NCBI GenBank assembly: GCA_037951105.1 | Contig: JBAMJV010008174.1 | Location: 1-64,000 of the forward strand | Direction of reading: 5' to 3' | Length of the DNA stretch: 64,000 nucleotides | From: Echinarachnius parma | Lineage: Eukaryota > Echinodermata > Echinoidea > Clypeasteroida > Echinarachniidae | Shown: positions 10,401 through 19,720 of the stretch, one piece after another | How positions within the stretch are numbered: the stretch's first letter is position 1 | Layout: each line of letters starts with the position of its first letter | Translations under genes and position numbers: made by a program | The notes under the pieces: model-generated | Told to the model about the DNA's origin: nothing | The model's database searches: none | Seen by the model: only the letters and a program-made list of their open reading frames with translations

Positions 10401-13394
10401 GAGCCCACCGTAGGTGGAGGGAGACTAAGGGATCCAAAATGCGTCTGTCGGTCCGTCGGTCCGTCTGTCCGTGACGCTTACACAAATTTGAATAACTTTC
10501 CTACCCTGCATCTGTTTGTAACCAAACTTGGTTGGTAGATGCCCTACATTGACCTCCATGATATGCTGGGGTCAAAGGTCACATAAGTAGGTCAAAGGTT
10601 AAATGAGGTAAAATGTGAAAGTTTTGGGGTAAGTGTCTATTAGGGTTGATAACTTTCCAACCCTGCATCTATTTGTAACCAGACTTGATTGGTAGATGCC
10701 CTACATTGACCTCCATGATATGCTGGGGTCAAAGGTCATATAATTAGGTCAAAGGTCAAATGTGAAAGTTTTGGGGTAAGTGTCTATTAGGGTTGATAAC
10801 TTTCCAACCCTGCATCTGTTTGTAACCAAACTCAATTGGTAGATGCCCTATATTGGCCTCCATGATATTCTGGGGTCAAAGGTCACATATGTAGGTCAAA
10901 GGTCAAATGAGGTCAAATTTGAAAGTTTACCTGCAAGACTCTATAATGGTTGATAACTTTCCAACCCTGCATCTGTTTCTAACCAAACTTGATTGGCATG
11001 AATGCGCGCAATTGGGCGAGACACATTACGGCTATCACCTTGTTATTGATTGCATTTTTACAAATGTTTGAATGATTTGATTATCAGGTGTGACGAGGGG
11101 GAAGAAGATCAGTAAGCTTGGCATGCATGCATCGGACACGGCAGAGCTGTTCTTTGAGGATGTCCGCGTTCCACAGAGCAACCTGATTGGTGATGAAGGA
11201 GCAGGCTTCTTCTACCAGATGCTGCAGTTTCAGGAGGAGAGGCTGTTTGCTGCTGCTGTGGGTAAGTGACAAATGTATTGATACTTTGATTGGTTAGTTT
11301 GTTAATTCATGTGATTTATTTATTTATTGAACCATTGATTGATTGCTTGCTGTGGTCTAGTGGTGTTGGTGAGTCACGGGTACCCGGGTCTCGCCAAAAA
11401 ATGTTGAGTCCCAGGCGCAAAAATCAATACTCGATATCCCGAAAAAAAAGCAAAATTCCCCTCTTTGAACGCCATCATTCAAGTGACAAAAATGCAGCGC
11501 ATTTATGACAATAAATCATCTTCTAAAATACAGCAAATTCGTAAATCAATTATAGTTTTTAGCATTTCTGACATCATTTTAATGGAATTATGGTAACATG
11601 CTGTTCAAATTTACCTCGATTACGAAATTTCTGACGAAAATAGGACAACGTTATAAATGACCTCGGTGGCCGATCGTTTCTTCAACACACTTCGGCGAAT
11701 TTGCGCCACTATTTTTTGCTCTTTTCTGCCAACGAGCGTCATTCGTTTACAAGTCACTTGCCGATTATCATTGTGTACATGCAATGAATCGATGACTCTG
11801 ATACAATTTCATTTCCCATTCGTATTATGTAGTTCAACTTCATGTGCAAGCGCAGCAGCGAAAAATGTGTACACGTATGCGTTTTTCGCTGCTGCGCTTG
11901 CACATGAAGTATACGAATGAAAAATTAAATTGTATTGGAGTCATTGATTCATTGCAGGTACACAATGATAATCGGCAAGTGACTTGTAAACGAATGACGC
12001 TCGTTGGCAGAAAATAGCCAAAAATAGTGGCGCAATGCCTATGACAATCAAAGTGTGTTGAAGAAATGATCGGCCACCGAGGTCATTTATGTCCTATTTT
12101 CGTCAGAAATTTTGTAATCAAGGTAAATTTGAACAGCATGTTACCATAATTCCGTTAAAATCATGTCAGAAATGCTAAAACTATAATTGATTTACGAATT
12201 TGCTGTATTTTAGAAGATGATTTATTGTCATAAATGCGCTGCATTTTTGTCACTTGAATGAACATGTTTTCCCAGCGGCGTGACATGCCGATAGCGAAAT
12301 CAACAAATGGGTAAGTTTCGGGTACCCGTGACTCGCCCGAAAAATTATCGCGAGTCCCGGGAGGTAAATACTCCCGTAATCAACACCCCTACTGTGGTCT
12401 GATGATAGTATGCTTTAGCTAGTGGATAAATTTATTGATTATACTAATAATTGGATAAATGATTTATGGGTGGACTGATTGATAATTATATTTTGAGTGA
12501 TCAAACGCTTTGTTTTTTTTCCAATATTTGAGAAACTATTGAGTTATCAAAAAAAGATGAAACTCTTAACATTCAGTTGTGCATTGAGGCCCACATATTT
12601 GTGGTTTGGTAGTCCTACACTTTAACAAGAAGAAGACTAGTTATGTGAAGTGTACAAGAAGAAAGAGCATAAATTTCTCTATTAGAGCCCTATTTTGTTA
12701 CTCTACCTGCTTTAGTTATTTTTTAATGATTTTTTATTATTGCGTAAATCGCTATAATTTAGAAAAATCCTTAAATTGGCAACACATTGTGATATTTTAA
12801 AAACAGATATTGGCATTCAAATTGGCAACTTTGCGGCAAAGTCACTACATATTTGTCAAAAATTATAACTACTAAATATTTTCCACCTATTTTATGTCAT
12901 TTATAGGTCGACAAAATTTAGGAGTTGCCAATTTGTAGAGGAAAACAATGATCAATTTTGCCTTAAAATAGCTCTCGTCCTTGATGGGTTAAAAAAAACA
13001 GGTCAGCGTAAAGTCTTACCCCAAAGTTTTTGTTTTGTTACAGCGTTAATGCCAATGGACCTTATAATCGCTGATACCATTGACTACACAAAGCAGAGGA
13101 AGATCTTTGGGAAGCCTGTTCTTGACAACCAGGTTATTCACTACAGACTGGCAGAGCTGCAGACCGAGATTGAATGTCTCCGATCGCTGGTCTACAGAAC
13201 AACCGGTATGATGGTGATGATGATGGTGTTTTGGTTGATGATGATATTTTGGTTGATGATGATGATGGTGATGATGATGGTGATGATGATGATGTTTTGG
13301 TTGATGATGATGATGTTTTGGTTGATGATGATGATGGTAGTGGTGGTGGTGGTGGTGGTGGTGGTGGTGGTGGTGGTGGTGGTGGTGGTGGTGG

Positions 13395-13427
<33 letters not shown>

Positions 13428-16400
13428 GGATGAGGATGAGGATGAGGATGAGGATGAGGATGATGATGTGGTGATAATGATAATGATGATGATGTTAGTT
13501 ATGATGATACAATATAATATTGTTTCATAAATTATTGTTTTGTGCAGCTCTGTACGTCCAGGGTAATGACATGACCAAGCTGGCGTCGATGGCCAAACTG
13601 AAGAGTGGACGTCTAGCCCGGGAGGTGTCTGATTCCTGCCTGCAATACTTTGGTGGGATGGGCTTCACCAGCGAGATGTACGTCTCCAGGTGCTACCGGG
13701 ACATGAGGTAAGACAAGATTTAAAGTGCTAATGCTCTCTATTATCTCAAGTTCTATAGTCAAGCCCCTTGATACGTACATTACATTATCATTCTGATTTG
13801 TGTGGTAAAGCCTGCGTCACAAATCAAACGGACCCCGGCCGAATTTATAGATCGCCAGAGAGTCGCCGAATTTCAAATCTGCCAGGGAGTCGAGCGTATT
13901 TCTCAATTTCTCAAAAATTTTCTCAAAATTTCTGAATTTGGGAGCAGGTTTCGATCCCCTGCGAACGTCGGCCGACCCCTAAAAAACGCGGCGGAGCCCG
14001 CAGTGATCGAGCATACACTGGCCGTATTCCTGGCGAAAATGCCCTTTTGAGCTCGCAGAGAAGTCGGGCGGGCTCCGTCTTTGATTTGTGACGGCCCCTT
14101 AAGCAGTACAAGGACAATGCATGGTTGGTGTTCAATCATCACCTCCAATTACATGCATTGTCTATGTACTGTTGTACAGCCAGGAAATTTAATGTGGATT
14201 TATGGTCATAGGCTAGTACTAGAACCATTTACATGTACATGTACATGGTACATGTGGTCCAGCCTAGAGACCATGTGACCTTGTTTTTTGACATACATGT
14301 ATATATGTTTTTGATGATCTCTAGTCAATTCGAGGTTGCTGATTCCATATCCAATGGGTGCCACTCGCAAAACCTTTCAAGAGCATGTTTATTAAATTGC
14401 AGAAATCCAAAATCCTTCCATCATTGAAATCAAAGTCCATTGCAGTTTATTTAAATGTGAACAATATAAATATATGACAATATGTGCTGCACACATGCTT
14501 CCGATTAATAAAAGCTGCACATTCGCAACTCATGAATTTTTGTCTAAAGAATACATTTATGCAATGCATTTGGTGTGCAAAATATCAAAGTCAATAGCGC
14601 CATACGAGTAAAAAGCTATGAAGTAATTATCAGTAACTGGTAATTATGATATATATTTATGCATGTGCCCATCCCACTGAGAGAGTTTCAGTTTAGTGTT
14701 ATTCACTTTACATGGCCCTCTTCAAAAAGAAATCACAGTGCACTTAACTCTTTCTAACCATTTTTAAACCTCATTAATTTTCCCATTGTGTCATCATGTT
14801 TGTATTATTTGTTTACCTATAATGTGGATCTTTTCTCCATATGTGTTTACATGTACATCCATTTTATTCCTAAATCATGTTCAACAAATGCTATACCAGT
14901 AATTCTCACTTCTGCTTATTGGCAACAAAAAAATGTTTAAAAGAGGACACAATATCAAAAGTTTCATGCTCCAATTTCATAAAAATAGATGTCTTAAATA
15001 TCTATCAATTAGAAGGAGCAGAACGTTTTGCTTTCATGTTTTTCTTTATATTTTATGTAAGTTTGTCTCATGTTACATGACAACAAATGACAAAAAAAAA
15101 AAAAATTTGTCTGCAGTCATTTTTTTCTGTATACAGTCAAACTTGTTATAGTGGCCACCTGTCTATAACAGCCAACTTGCCTATAGTGGTCACCTGTCTA
15201 TAACAGCCAACCTGCCTAAAGTGGCCACCTGTCTAAAGCAGCCAACCTGCCTGTAGTGGCCACCAAAAGTGATCCCATGAAGAGATAAAACAGTGCTAAA
15301 AAAAACCCTCTATAGATAGATATAACCTGTCCACACTGGCCACTTTTCTTGCTTTCCTTATAAGGGTGTTCACTATACACAGGTTTGGCGGTAATTTGTT
15401 GATCTAACATTGTAATTAATTTCCACCCTAAGGTTACTGTCCATCGGAGGTGGAGCTGACGAGGTCATGTTAGCCATTCTGTGCAAGTACATGGGTACCC
15501 TGCCGAAAGGCACCGGGCTCATATAATCACAACATGTAAGAGAATTTACTTTAATCCTTGCACCAGCACTAGGGCTTTGTAGAGCTCAGCTGGTAGAGCA
15601 CTGTTCTAACAATCTAGAGGTCTCTGGTTCAAATCACAAATCAATTTTTCTTTTTTTTCTTTGCTCTTTCCACTAATACTTGCACCAGCACTATGACTTT
15701 GTAGAGCTTAGCTGGTAGAGCACCGGTCTAGCAATCTAAAGGCCTCTGGTTCAAATAGCCCCAGAGAAATCCTATTTTCTTTGCACATTTTGATTAATAC
15801 TAATGCATGCATGGTTTTAACCTGTTTAGGACTATTCCCTTAATGGGAACCCTGCCAAAAGGCACCCAGCTATAATACAAAAATGTGAGAGAATTTACTT
15901 TAATACTTGCATGCACGGTAATAACCCATTCAGGACTGCATGGTCTCTAAATGTTAAATAGTTTTATACATCGAATGGGCAAATGTCCATGCACATTAAC
16001 ACCACCAACAAGTGTATTTTCATGTGGGACTAAGCATTTTAAGTCAGAATTTTTGAATAACTCTTATCTTAACACATTTTCTTTTGTTTTCATTTGTATT
16101 ATTTGGTACAAATTGTACAGTGGATATAATATGTCATTATCTACTAAAGCTCAAGTTCTCTTGACTCGTGTATCGATCACCATATCTTGAAGAATCATTT
16201 TGCAAACTGTTGATCACTATACTGCCGTACTTTGGCATCTAGGCATTTTGTGGACTCATATATATCAATATTGACATTTTTATACTAATTGAAAGAACTC
16301 ATCAGTGCAGCTTTTTCATTTGATAAAAAATTTGCAATATTTGGTATAATTATGCTCAATTCATTTTTTGCTTACCCATGAAAATGAATACATATTTTTC

Positions 16401-17998
16401 ACTTCAAAAGCCATTCAATTGCCAGCTAGAGCCGGTCACATATATTTACCTCCCAAATTATTGTCCATTAACTTTGTGGATGTTGTGAACTGACTTGACC
16501 TTTTTTGTGGTAAATATGTGCTGTGAACAAAAGTTTTATATAATGATTCTTCAAACTGTATAAACATGGAATTAATGCAGATAAACTCTCATGCTAATCC
16601 CATGGCTCTATAACACTACACACACCATGGCATCCAAACATTGCTTTAACCAGTTGAGGACTAGTCAGGACTATAATAATGACTTTAATAGCACTAGTAT
16701 ATTTAAAGTATTTACAGATTTAATTTTACACTTTGATATTTGCTGCTCTAGTTGAAATCTTACATGATTAATCTGCTTAAACTTCACCCTTTGTGTGAAG
16801 CATTCTAGTTTTACATTCTCTTTTTGTGTGAAGAAAACAAATGTTAAAGGGATAGTTGAGTTTTGGTAGAGAGGGCGCTACACATAATAATTTTTTTGTG
16901 AGATAATGAAAAACTGAGTGTAAAATTTGAAAGAGCATAATATTTTAGTGACAGAATAAACTTTATTTGATCAAAATCGGTTCAGAAACAGCTGAAATAT
17001 CCATAAACGTAACCATTTGTAATAAATGTGGGGCCCCACAAATATTAGCTAATTTTGAACCAACCGTTACAAATTTTAAAAAAATGATTCCTCTTTTCAA
17101 AAATGTTCAAAAGAAGTTTTGTAATAGTTGTTGATTATCTCTCACTAATCACTATTTTTACGAACCTTCACATGCACAATATTTCATTTAAAATGGTTTA
17201 AACCGATGTGTTTTTAGAGAGCGCCATCTTGAGTTTGAATGCCTCTGTTTGAATGATAAAAGGCTTTTTACTCAGTTGTTTGTGATTTTGAATTCCTTTC
17301 AAGCATGGTAGAGTTATAACTATTAGTTTGTAATGTAATGGTGCAGGTTTTGGTTACTAAAATTCAGTTTGACCAAAACTGTACTCTCTTTACCAGAACT
17401 CAACTATCCCTTTAAGCTTTGCTGCCCCCATTTGCTTTGTTTTGTATTTGCATGAAACTAATTTAGTTGTATCTTTTCCCTTTGTATATATAAAACCTTC
17501 AAATAATTCAATTTGTCTGGTATTAATTTGAATATTTTATTTTATTTGAGTATTTTATTTGAATACCCTTTGTCTGTGAGTTATTTTATAGTTATTGTGT
17601 TGCCCTTGGCCTTGGACCTTTGTGGTCGATTGCTTGCAGATTGTTTGAACATTTCACGCAACTTGGACTCTCCATCTGTAGGAATATAGTTTTGTTTGAC
17701 ATTTGTTAAATTGTGTAAAAGCGTGTTCATTAAGAGGCTTGGAACTTTGTATTTGCATGAAAATATAATAAGTATAAAAAATTGAACAAATATTGTCTTG
17801 GTTTAAATAGACTGCATTTAATATTATTATATCATTAGTTTTATTTTTTTATTTTTTGTGAAACATTCTAGTTTTAATGATTTGATCCTTGACCTTTGAC
17901 CTTGCAGACTGGGGTCGATTGCCGGAGGAGCCGACGAGGTGATGCTTGCCATCCTCTCCAAGCTGATGGGTACCATGCCAGGCAAGTCCAGGAAGTGA
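4196..17998 (+). CDS. Mitochondrial long-chain-type acyl-CoA dehydrogenase, alternative last exons
   Basis: This is an FAD-dependent acyl-CoA dehydrogenase, which makes the trans-2-enoyl-CoA in mitochondrial beta-oxidation and passes electrons to ETF. Coding exons are 4196-4435, 6116-6236, 7011-7140, 8752-8858, 9057-9224, 11088-11261, 13044-13205 and 13548-13707, then either 15433-15526 or 17908-17998. All junctions use GT/AG and keep phase, giving 451 or 450 aa. The first 40 residues ([10 protein letters not shown]..., rich in R, S and A, with no early acidic residue) look like a mitochondrial leader. Visible family motifs are EPGAGSD (about residues 191-197), WITN (220-223) and QFQEERL (302-308). 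Glu306 aligns with the helix-G catalytic base of long-chain acyl-CoA and isovaleryl-CoA dehydrogenases. The C-terminus has the SIGGGADE form seen in invertebrate 'acyl-CoA dehydrogenase 6' proteins. The family is near certain; substrate length is not. Confidence 0.93.
4965..5147. mobile_element. MITE, ACAGTCAAACCTGT family, copy 1
   Basis: It opens with ACAGTCAAACCTGTGTATAG and closes with its complement CATGTTTGACTGTA. The interior repeats words such as AGTGGCCAC and AGACAGGTGACC. The TA-bounded ends suit a Tc1/mariner-type MITE. Related copies lie at 15132, 20641, 20909, 27673 and 58701. Confidence 0.7.
5221..5325. repeat. Short inverted repeat in intron 1
   Basis: CGTGCCCACGACTTGGCATG at the left pairs with CATGCCAAGTCGCGGGCAC at the right across about 45 bases. 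It sits directly beside the larger fold-back at 5355-5985 and may be a separate insertion. Confidence 0.55.
5355..5985. mobile_element. Long fold-back element in intron 1
   Basis: Two arms of about 310 bases are near-perfect complements around a centre at about 5670. The left end is GGCGCTCTACAACCACCTAC and the right end is its complement. It has no coding capacity. Arm mismatches are few, so the element or its arms were recently homogenised. Confidence 0.8.
6116..6236 (+). CDS. Acyl-CoA dehydrogenase exon 2
   Basis: It starts after TTGACAG and reads [20 protein letters not shown], then the [13 protein letters not shown] segment typical of the N-terminal helical domain. It ends in phase 1 before GTCAGA. 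Confidence 0.93.
6276..6350 (+). repeat. Small GACAATGCATGG hairpin repeat (dispersed family)
   Basis: A hairpin with arms like GACAGTGCATGGTTGGCAAG and TGCATTGTCTATGTAC. Related pieces lie at about 7204-7265, 14112-14190 and 48885-48985, each followed by an AGGAAAT-like tail. This is a small dispersed repeat family present in introns of both genes. Confidence 0.5.
7011..7140 (+). CDS. Acyl-CoA dehydrogenase exon 3
   Basis: It reads [20 protein letters not shown] and continues through the [11 protein letters not shown] segment of the N-terminal alpha domain. The acceptor is TACATAG and the donor is GTATAG, giving phase 1 in and phase 2 out. Confidence 0.93.
7861..8330. mobile_element. Inverted-repeat element in intron 3
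   Basis: The ends (CTGAAATTTGTGCTTACTGT and the complement of CAGTAAGCAAAAATGCCAG) are inverted. The core contains an inner hairpin (GAGGCTGCCATG... and CATGGCAGCCTCC). The core matches the element at 21401-21836 (for example AATAATCAATGTT). Confidence 0.6.
8752..8858 (+). CDS. Acyl-CoA dehydrogenase exon 4 (EPGAGSD motif)
   Basis: A strong polypyrimidine acceptor (TTTTTCCCCCCCATGCAG) precedes it. It encodes the start of the beta domain, including [13 protein letters not shown], the acyl-CoA dehydrogenase signature that contacts the flavin and substrate. The donor is GTAAGA. Confidence 0.95.
9057..9224 (+). CDS. Acyl-CoA dehydrogenase exon 5 (WITN motif)
   Basis: It encodes the beta-barrel segment [20 protein letters not shown] followed by WITNG, which contacts the flavin ring. 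It ends with the sheet [11 protein letters not shown]. The donor is GTAGGT. Confidence 0.95.
9237..9908. mobile_element. TTAA-bounded element in intron 5
   Basis: It begins TTAAGGTATAG and ends with the complement of TTAAAGGTATACC, with TTAA at both ends, which suggests a piggyBac-type MITE. The interior has no transposase. It carries two CRE-like TGACGTCA palindromes at 9703-9710 and 9717-9724. Confidence 0.5.
10390..11035 (+). repeat. Tandem repeat of about 150 bases, rich in AGGTCAAAGGTCA
   Basis: About four units spaced 148-158 bases apart each contain AACTTTCCAACCCTGCATCT, GGTAGATGCCCTACATTGAC and GGGGTCAAAGGTCA. The array starts after GGTCCGTCGGTCCGTCTGTC and ends with GGGCGAGACACATTACGGC. 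It occupies intron 5 just before exon 6. A similar design recurs at 46940-47550. Confidence 0.8.
11088..11261 (+). CDS. Acyl-CoA dehydrogenase exon 6 (catalytic glutamate)
   Basis: It covers the end of the beta domain ([20 protein letters not shown]) and helix G with [11 protein letters not shown]. The Glu before Arg (about residue 306) aligns with the catalytic base of the long-chain type. The acceptor is TTATCAG and the donor is GTAAGT. Confidence 0.95.
11358..12391. mobile_element. Non-autonomous hAT fold-back element with intact 8-bp target duplication
   Basis: The ends are TAGTGGTGTTG and the complement of TAGGGGTGTTG. CTGTGGTC is duplicated exactly on both sides (11350-11357 and 12392-12399), the 8 bases expected of hAT. 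Long inner arms pair around a centre near 11875. There is no transposase. It lies in intron 6. Confidence 0.85.
13044..13205 (+). CDS. Acyl-CoA dehydrogenase exon 7
   Basis: It encodes [20 protein letters not shown], then [20 protein letters not shown]. The [11 protein letters not shown] segment is a flavin-binding signature of the C-terminal helical domain. Its donor GTATGA runs straight into a GAT/GGT microsatellite. Confidence 0.95.
13206..13500. repeat. GAT/GGT trinucleotide microsatellite filling intron 7
   Basis: Nearly the whole 342-base intron is made of GATGAT and TGG/GGT trinucleotide runs, then GATGAG repeats. Open frames in all three + frames result (poly-Met/Val, poly-Asp/Gly). 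They are artefacts of the repeat, although one continues the exon 7 frame. Confidence 0.9.
13548..13707 (+). CDS. Acyl-CoA dehydrogenase exon 8
   Basis: It encodes [20 protein letters not shown] and the [20 protein letters not shown] segment, equivalent to the HGGWGY region of the C-terminal domain. It ends in phase 2 (AG of an arginine codon), which either last exon can complete. Confidence 0.95.
13808..14102. mobile_element. GC-rich inverted-repeat element in intron 8
   Basis: The termini GCGTCACAAATCAAACGGAC and the complement of CCGTCTTTGATTTGTGACGG are inverted. The interior is CpG-rich unlike its surroundings. No target duplication could be fixed. Confidence 0.6.
15132..15393. mobile_element. 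MITE, ACAGTCAAACCTGT family, copy 2
   Basis: It begins TACAGTCAAACTTGTTATAG and ends ACACAGGTTTGGCGGTA. The interior repeats AGTGGCCACCTGTCTAT-like units four times. It ends only about 40 bases before the acceptor of last exon A. Confidence 0.65.
15433..15526 (+). CDS. Alternative last exon A of the acyl-CoA dehydrogenase
   Basis: It completes the arginine codon and encodes 30 more residues beginning [20 protein letters not shown], ending GTGLI before [11 protein letters not shown] replaces the glutamate-bearing loop of medium-chain enzymes, as expected for the long-chain type. The acceptor is CACCCTAAG. Its closest relative in the window is exon B 2.4 kb downstream, and part of it is copied at about 15845-15911. 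Confidence 0.9.
15556..15775 (+). repeat. Two tandem tRNA-like units after last exon A
   Basis: Two copies about 119 bases apart each carry a box-A-like AGCTCAGCTGGTAGAGCA (AGCTTAGCTGGTAGAGCA in the second) and a box-B-like GGTTCAAAT. Shared flanking words (TTGCACCAGCACT) show that they arose by tandem duplication. The anticodon arm is degenerate and extra bases break the acceptor stem. They are tRNA-derived repeat heads or tRNA pseudogenes, not working tRNAs. Confidence 0.6.
15845..15911 (+). pseudogene. Partial decayed copy of last exon A and its 3' flank
   Basis: The bases GGGAACCCTGCCAAAAGGCA, followed by a GTGAGAGAATTTACTTTAAT-like tail, match the end of exon A and its 3' untranslated flank (15493-15566) with about a dozen changes. 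The reading frame is lost. It is a leftover of a segmental tandem duplication that also took in the tRNA-like units. Confidence 0.65.
16844..17415. mobile_element. TTAA-bounded MITE (AGGGATAGT family), copy 1
   Basis: It begins TTAAAGGGATAGTTGAGTTT and ends AACTCAACTATCCCTTTAA, with TTAA duplicated. Relatives occur at 37060-37507 and 42080-42385, both in the decarboxylase gene. The TTAA target suits piggyBac-type mobilisation. It lies between the two alternative last exons. Confidence 0.8.
17890..17902 (-). promoter_or_regulatory. Perfect DR1 motif next to the last exon B acceptor
   Basis: TGACCTTTGACCT is the exact complement of AGGTCAAAGGTCA, the DR1 consensus for RXR heterodimers and HNF4-type receptors. 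It forms the polypyrimidine side of the acceptor whose AG is at 17906-17907. Any regulatory role is inference. Confidence 0.4.
17908..17998 (+). CDS. Alternative last exon B of the acyl-CoA dehydrogenase
   Basis: It completes the same arginine codon as exon A and adds 29 residues beginning [20 protein letters not shown], ending GKSRK before TGA. Exon A and B proteins differ in the loop (SIGGGADE versus SIAGGADE) and in a basic tail. The intact frame, exact phase and functional acceptor argue that it is used. AATAAA at 18303-18308 could end its transcript. Confidence 0.85.
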
Positions 17999-18835
17999 AT
18001 GTACTGGGCCCTAAGCATGGGCATACGGGCACAGTTATTTCTCGGGCGGGCCGGGGTCATTTACCCCTGGAAATATCCATCTTCAAACTGTTCCCTTTGA
18101 GATTGTGAAATCTCCATACACTTTGTACGTAGCACACCAGTTTCCCATAGGCAAGGGGTTAATATCATAGGCATACAGGCACATTATTTATCTTCTTTTT
18201 TTCTGGGGAGTTGAGGTAATTTACCTGAAAAAGAGCCTTCTCTATAATCTTTTTATAATATCTTTGATATCAAAATTTTTCTTGACAAATGCTTATTTTG
18301 CAAATAAAATGGTTGGGGCTGATGAAGCTTAAAATTAGCGGATATTTTGCCCCAAATGTGGTTGTTTGTGATATTGTTACGTCAAGATTATTAGGGACTG
18401 CAGCTCCCTATAATCCCCCTGCCTTGTACACCCTATTTGTTTCATAACACTTTTTAAAAAACTGCCTTGTACAATTATGTGCCTAAAAAGATTAAAAATT
18501 GATTAAAATTTTTCTCTGGTGGCCCGGTTGGGCCAGTAGAATCAAGACATTCTCATTTTAGCGGTAAACCATTTCCCCAAATAGACAGAAAAAAGGGTTT
18601 AAACATTGGGTTATTTAGCAGCCCTGTTTGGTAAGTAACATTTGACATTTGTGAAATGTTTGTGGCTCAGAGCTCCCTTGAATAGTGGCCCTGGGGCCAG
18701 CAGGCGAGTACTAATTTTGTGCCCCGATTTAACGGTAGTCAAAATCTGCATAACTTTACTTGGAACTCTAGCAGTTCTTACGCATCACTCGGTGGATATA
18801 TCGGATCACTGAAATACACATTTTTATCAACCGTT

Positions 18836-18980
18836 TGTTAGTTTTTGCATACATGTATATGTCAACAAAGATCCTAATTAGCTTGGTGCACCTATAGGGT
18901 TGCCCGTTGTTAGTTTTTGCATACATGTATATGTCAACAAAGTTCCTAATTAGCTTGGTGCACCTATAGGGTTGCCCGCC
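18836..18980 (+). repeat. Two-copy 72-bp tandem duplication
   Basis: A 72-base unit containing TAGTTTTTGCATACATGTAT and CCTAATTAGCTTGGTGCACC occurs twice in a row, with one clear difference (AAAGAT versus AAAGTT). The near identity implies a recent event. Confidence 0.85.
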
Positions 18981-19349
18981 GCTAGTATGCTCCCCGGGGA
19001 GTTGAGAATGTGTACAAGATAATTATGCGGGTCTGAACTGTACCAAATGACCAGGGATAATGATATGCGCTTTGAGCACCTTAATTATTAGCTGGATATT
19101 GCGCAGTATAAATATTCAATATTATTATTATTATTATTATTATTATATTCCTTTAATGGTAAACTTGTAATGGTTTTTGCAAGTACTGATTTTTAACTGT
19201 ACAGGACAAACCAAAAACTAATCAGACTTGTTTTAAAAACGTAGGAAAAAGTAGATTTTTAATTAAGTTCATAATTCTATTTAATCCCAGTTAGATTACA
19301 AGAATGTTATGAATTACTTCTGGTGCAAATTTGTATACTCATAACATCT

Positions 19350-19720
19350 TTAATAAAGGGATGCCTGTAAAGTGTCTAACTCTGCGAAAATTACTTGGAG
19401 GTTCCTCGTTTCTCTTCTACCGTGTTGTTTAGCTTATGGTAAGAGAAGAATAAAATAGGGTTAGATTTTTTCAAATGCCCTTTTAGTATGATGATATCTA
19501 TTATTCAGCTCAAAAGCGTTAACCAACGGTCATAAACCTCATAAACGTCCGTTGTAAAAGCTGACGCATATTTTCGCTTTTTTAACCAGGAAAGCAGTGT
19601 TCTTTTTCAATGAAACTTTCACACATCATTCGGACATATCTTACAATGATTTTGGTACAGGATTGAAGTGTCAAATGTCATTTTGGGCAATATCTGACAC
19701 TTTACAGGCCTCACTTTAAT
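19350..19720. mobile_element. Inverted-repeat element
   Basis: GGGATGCCTGTAAAGTGTCT near the left end pairs with the complement of TGACACTTTACAGGCCTCAC near the right end. The interior is non-coding. Confidence 0.55.

Noticed and set aside
13049-13530. Long open frames of poly-Met/Val and poly-Asp/Gly
   Set aside because: They are produced by the GAT/GGT microsatellite of intron 7. Clear splice sites on both sides place it outside the coding sequence.
15575-15765. Functional tRNA genes
   Set aside because: Box A and box B words are present, but the anticodon arm and acceptor stem do not pair and the two units are a diverged tandem duplication.
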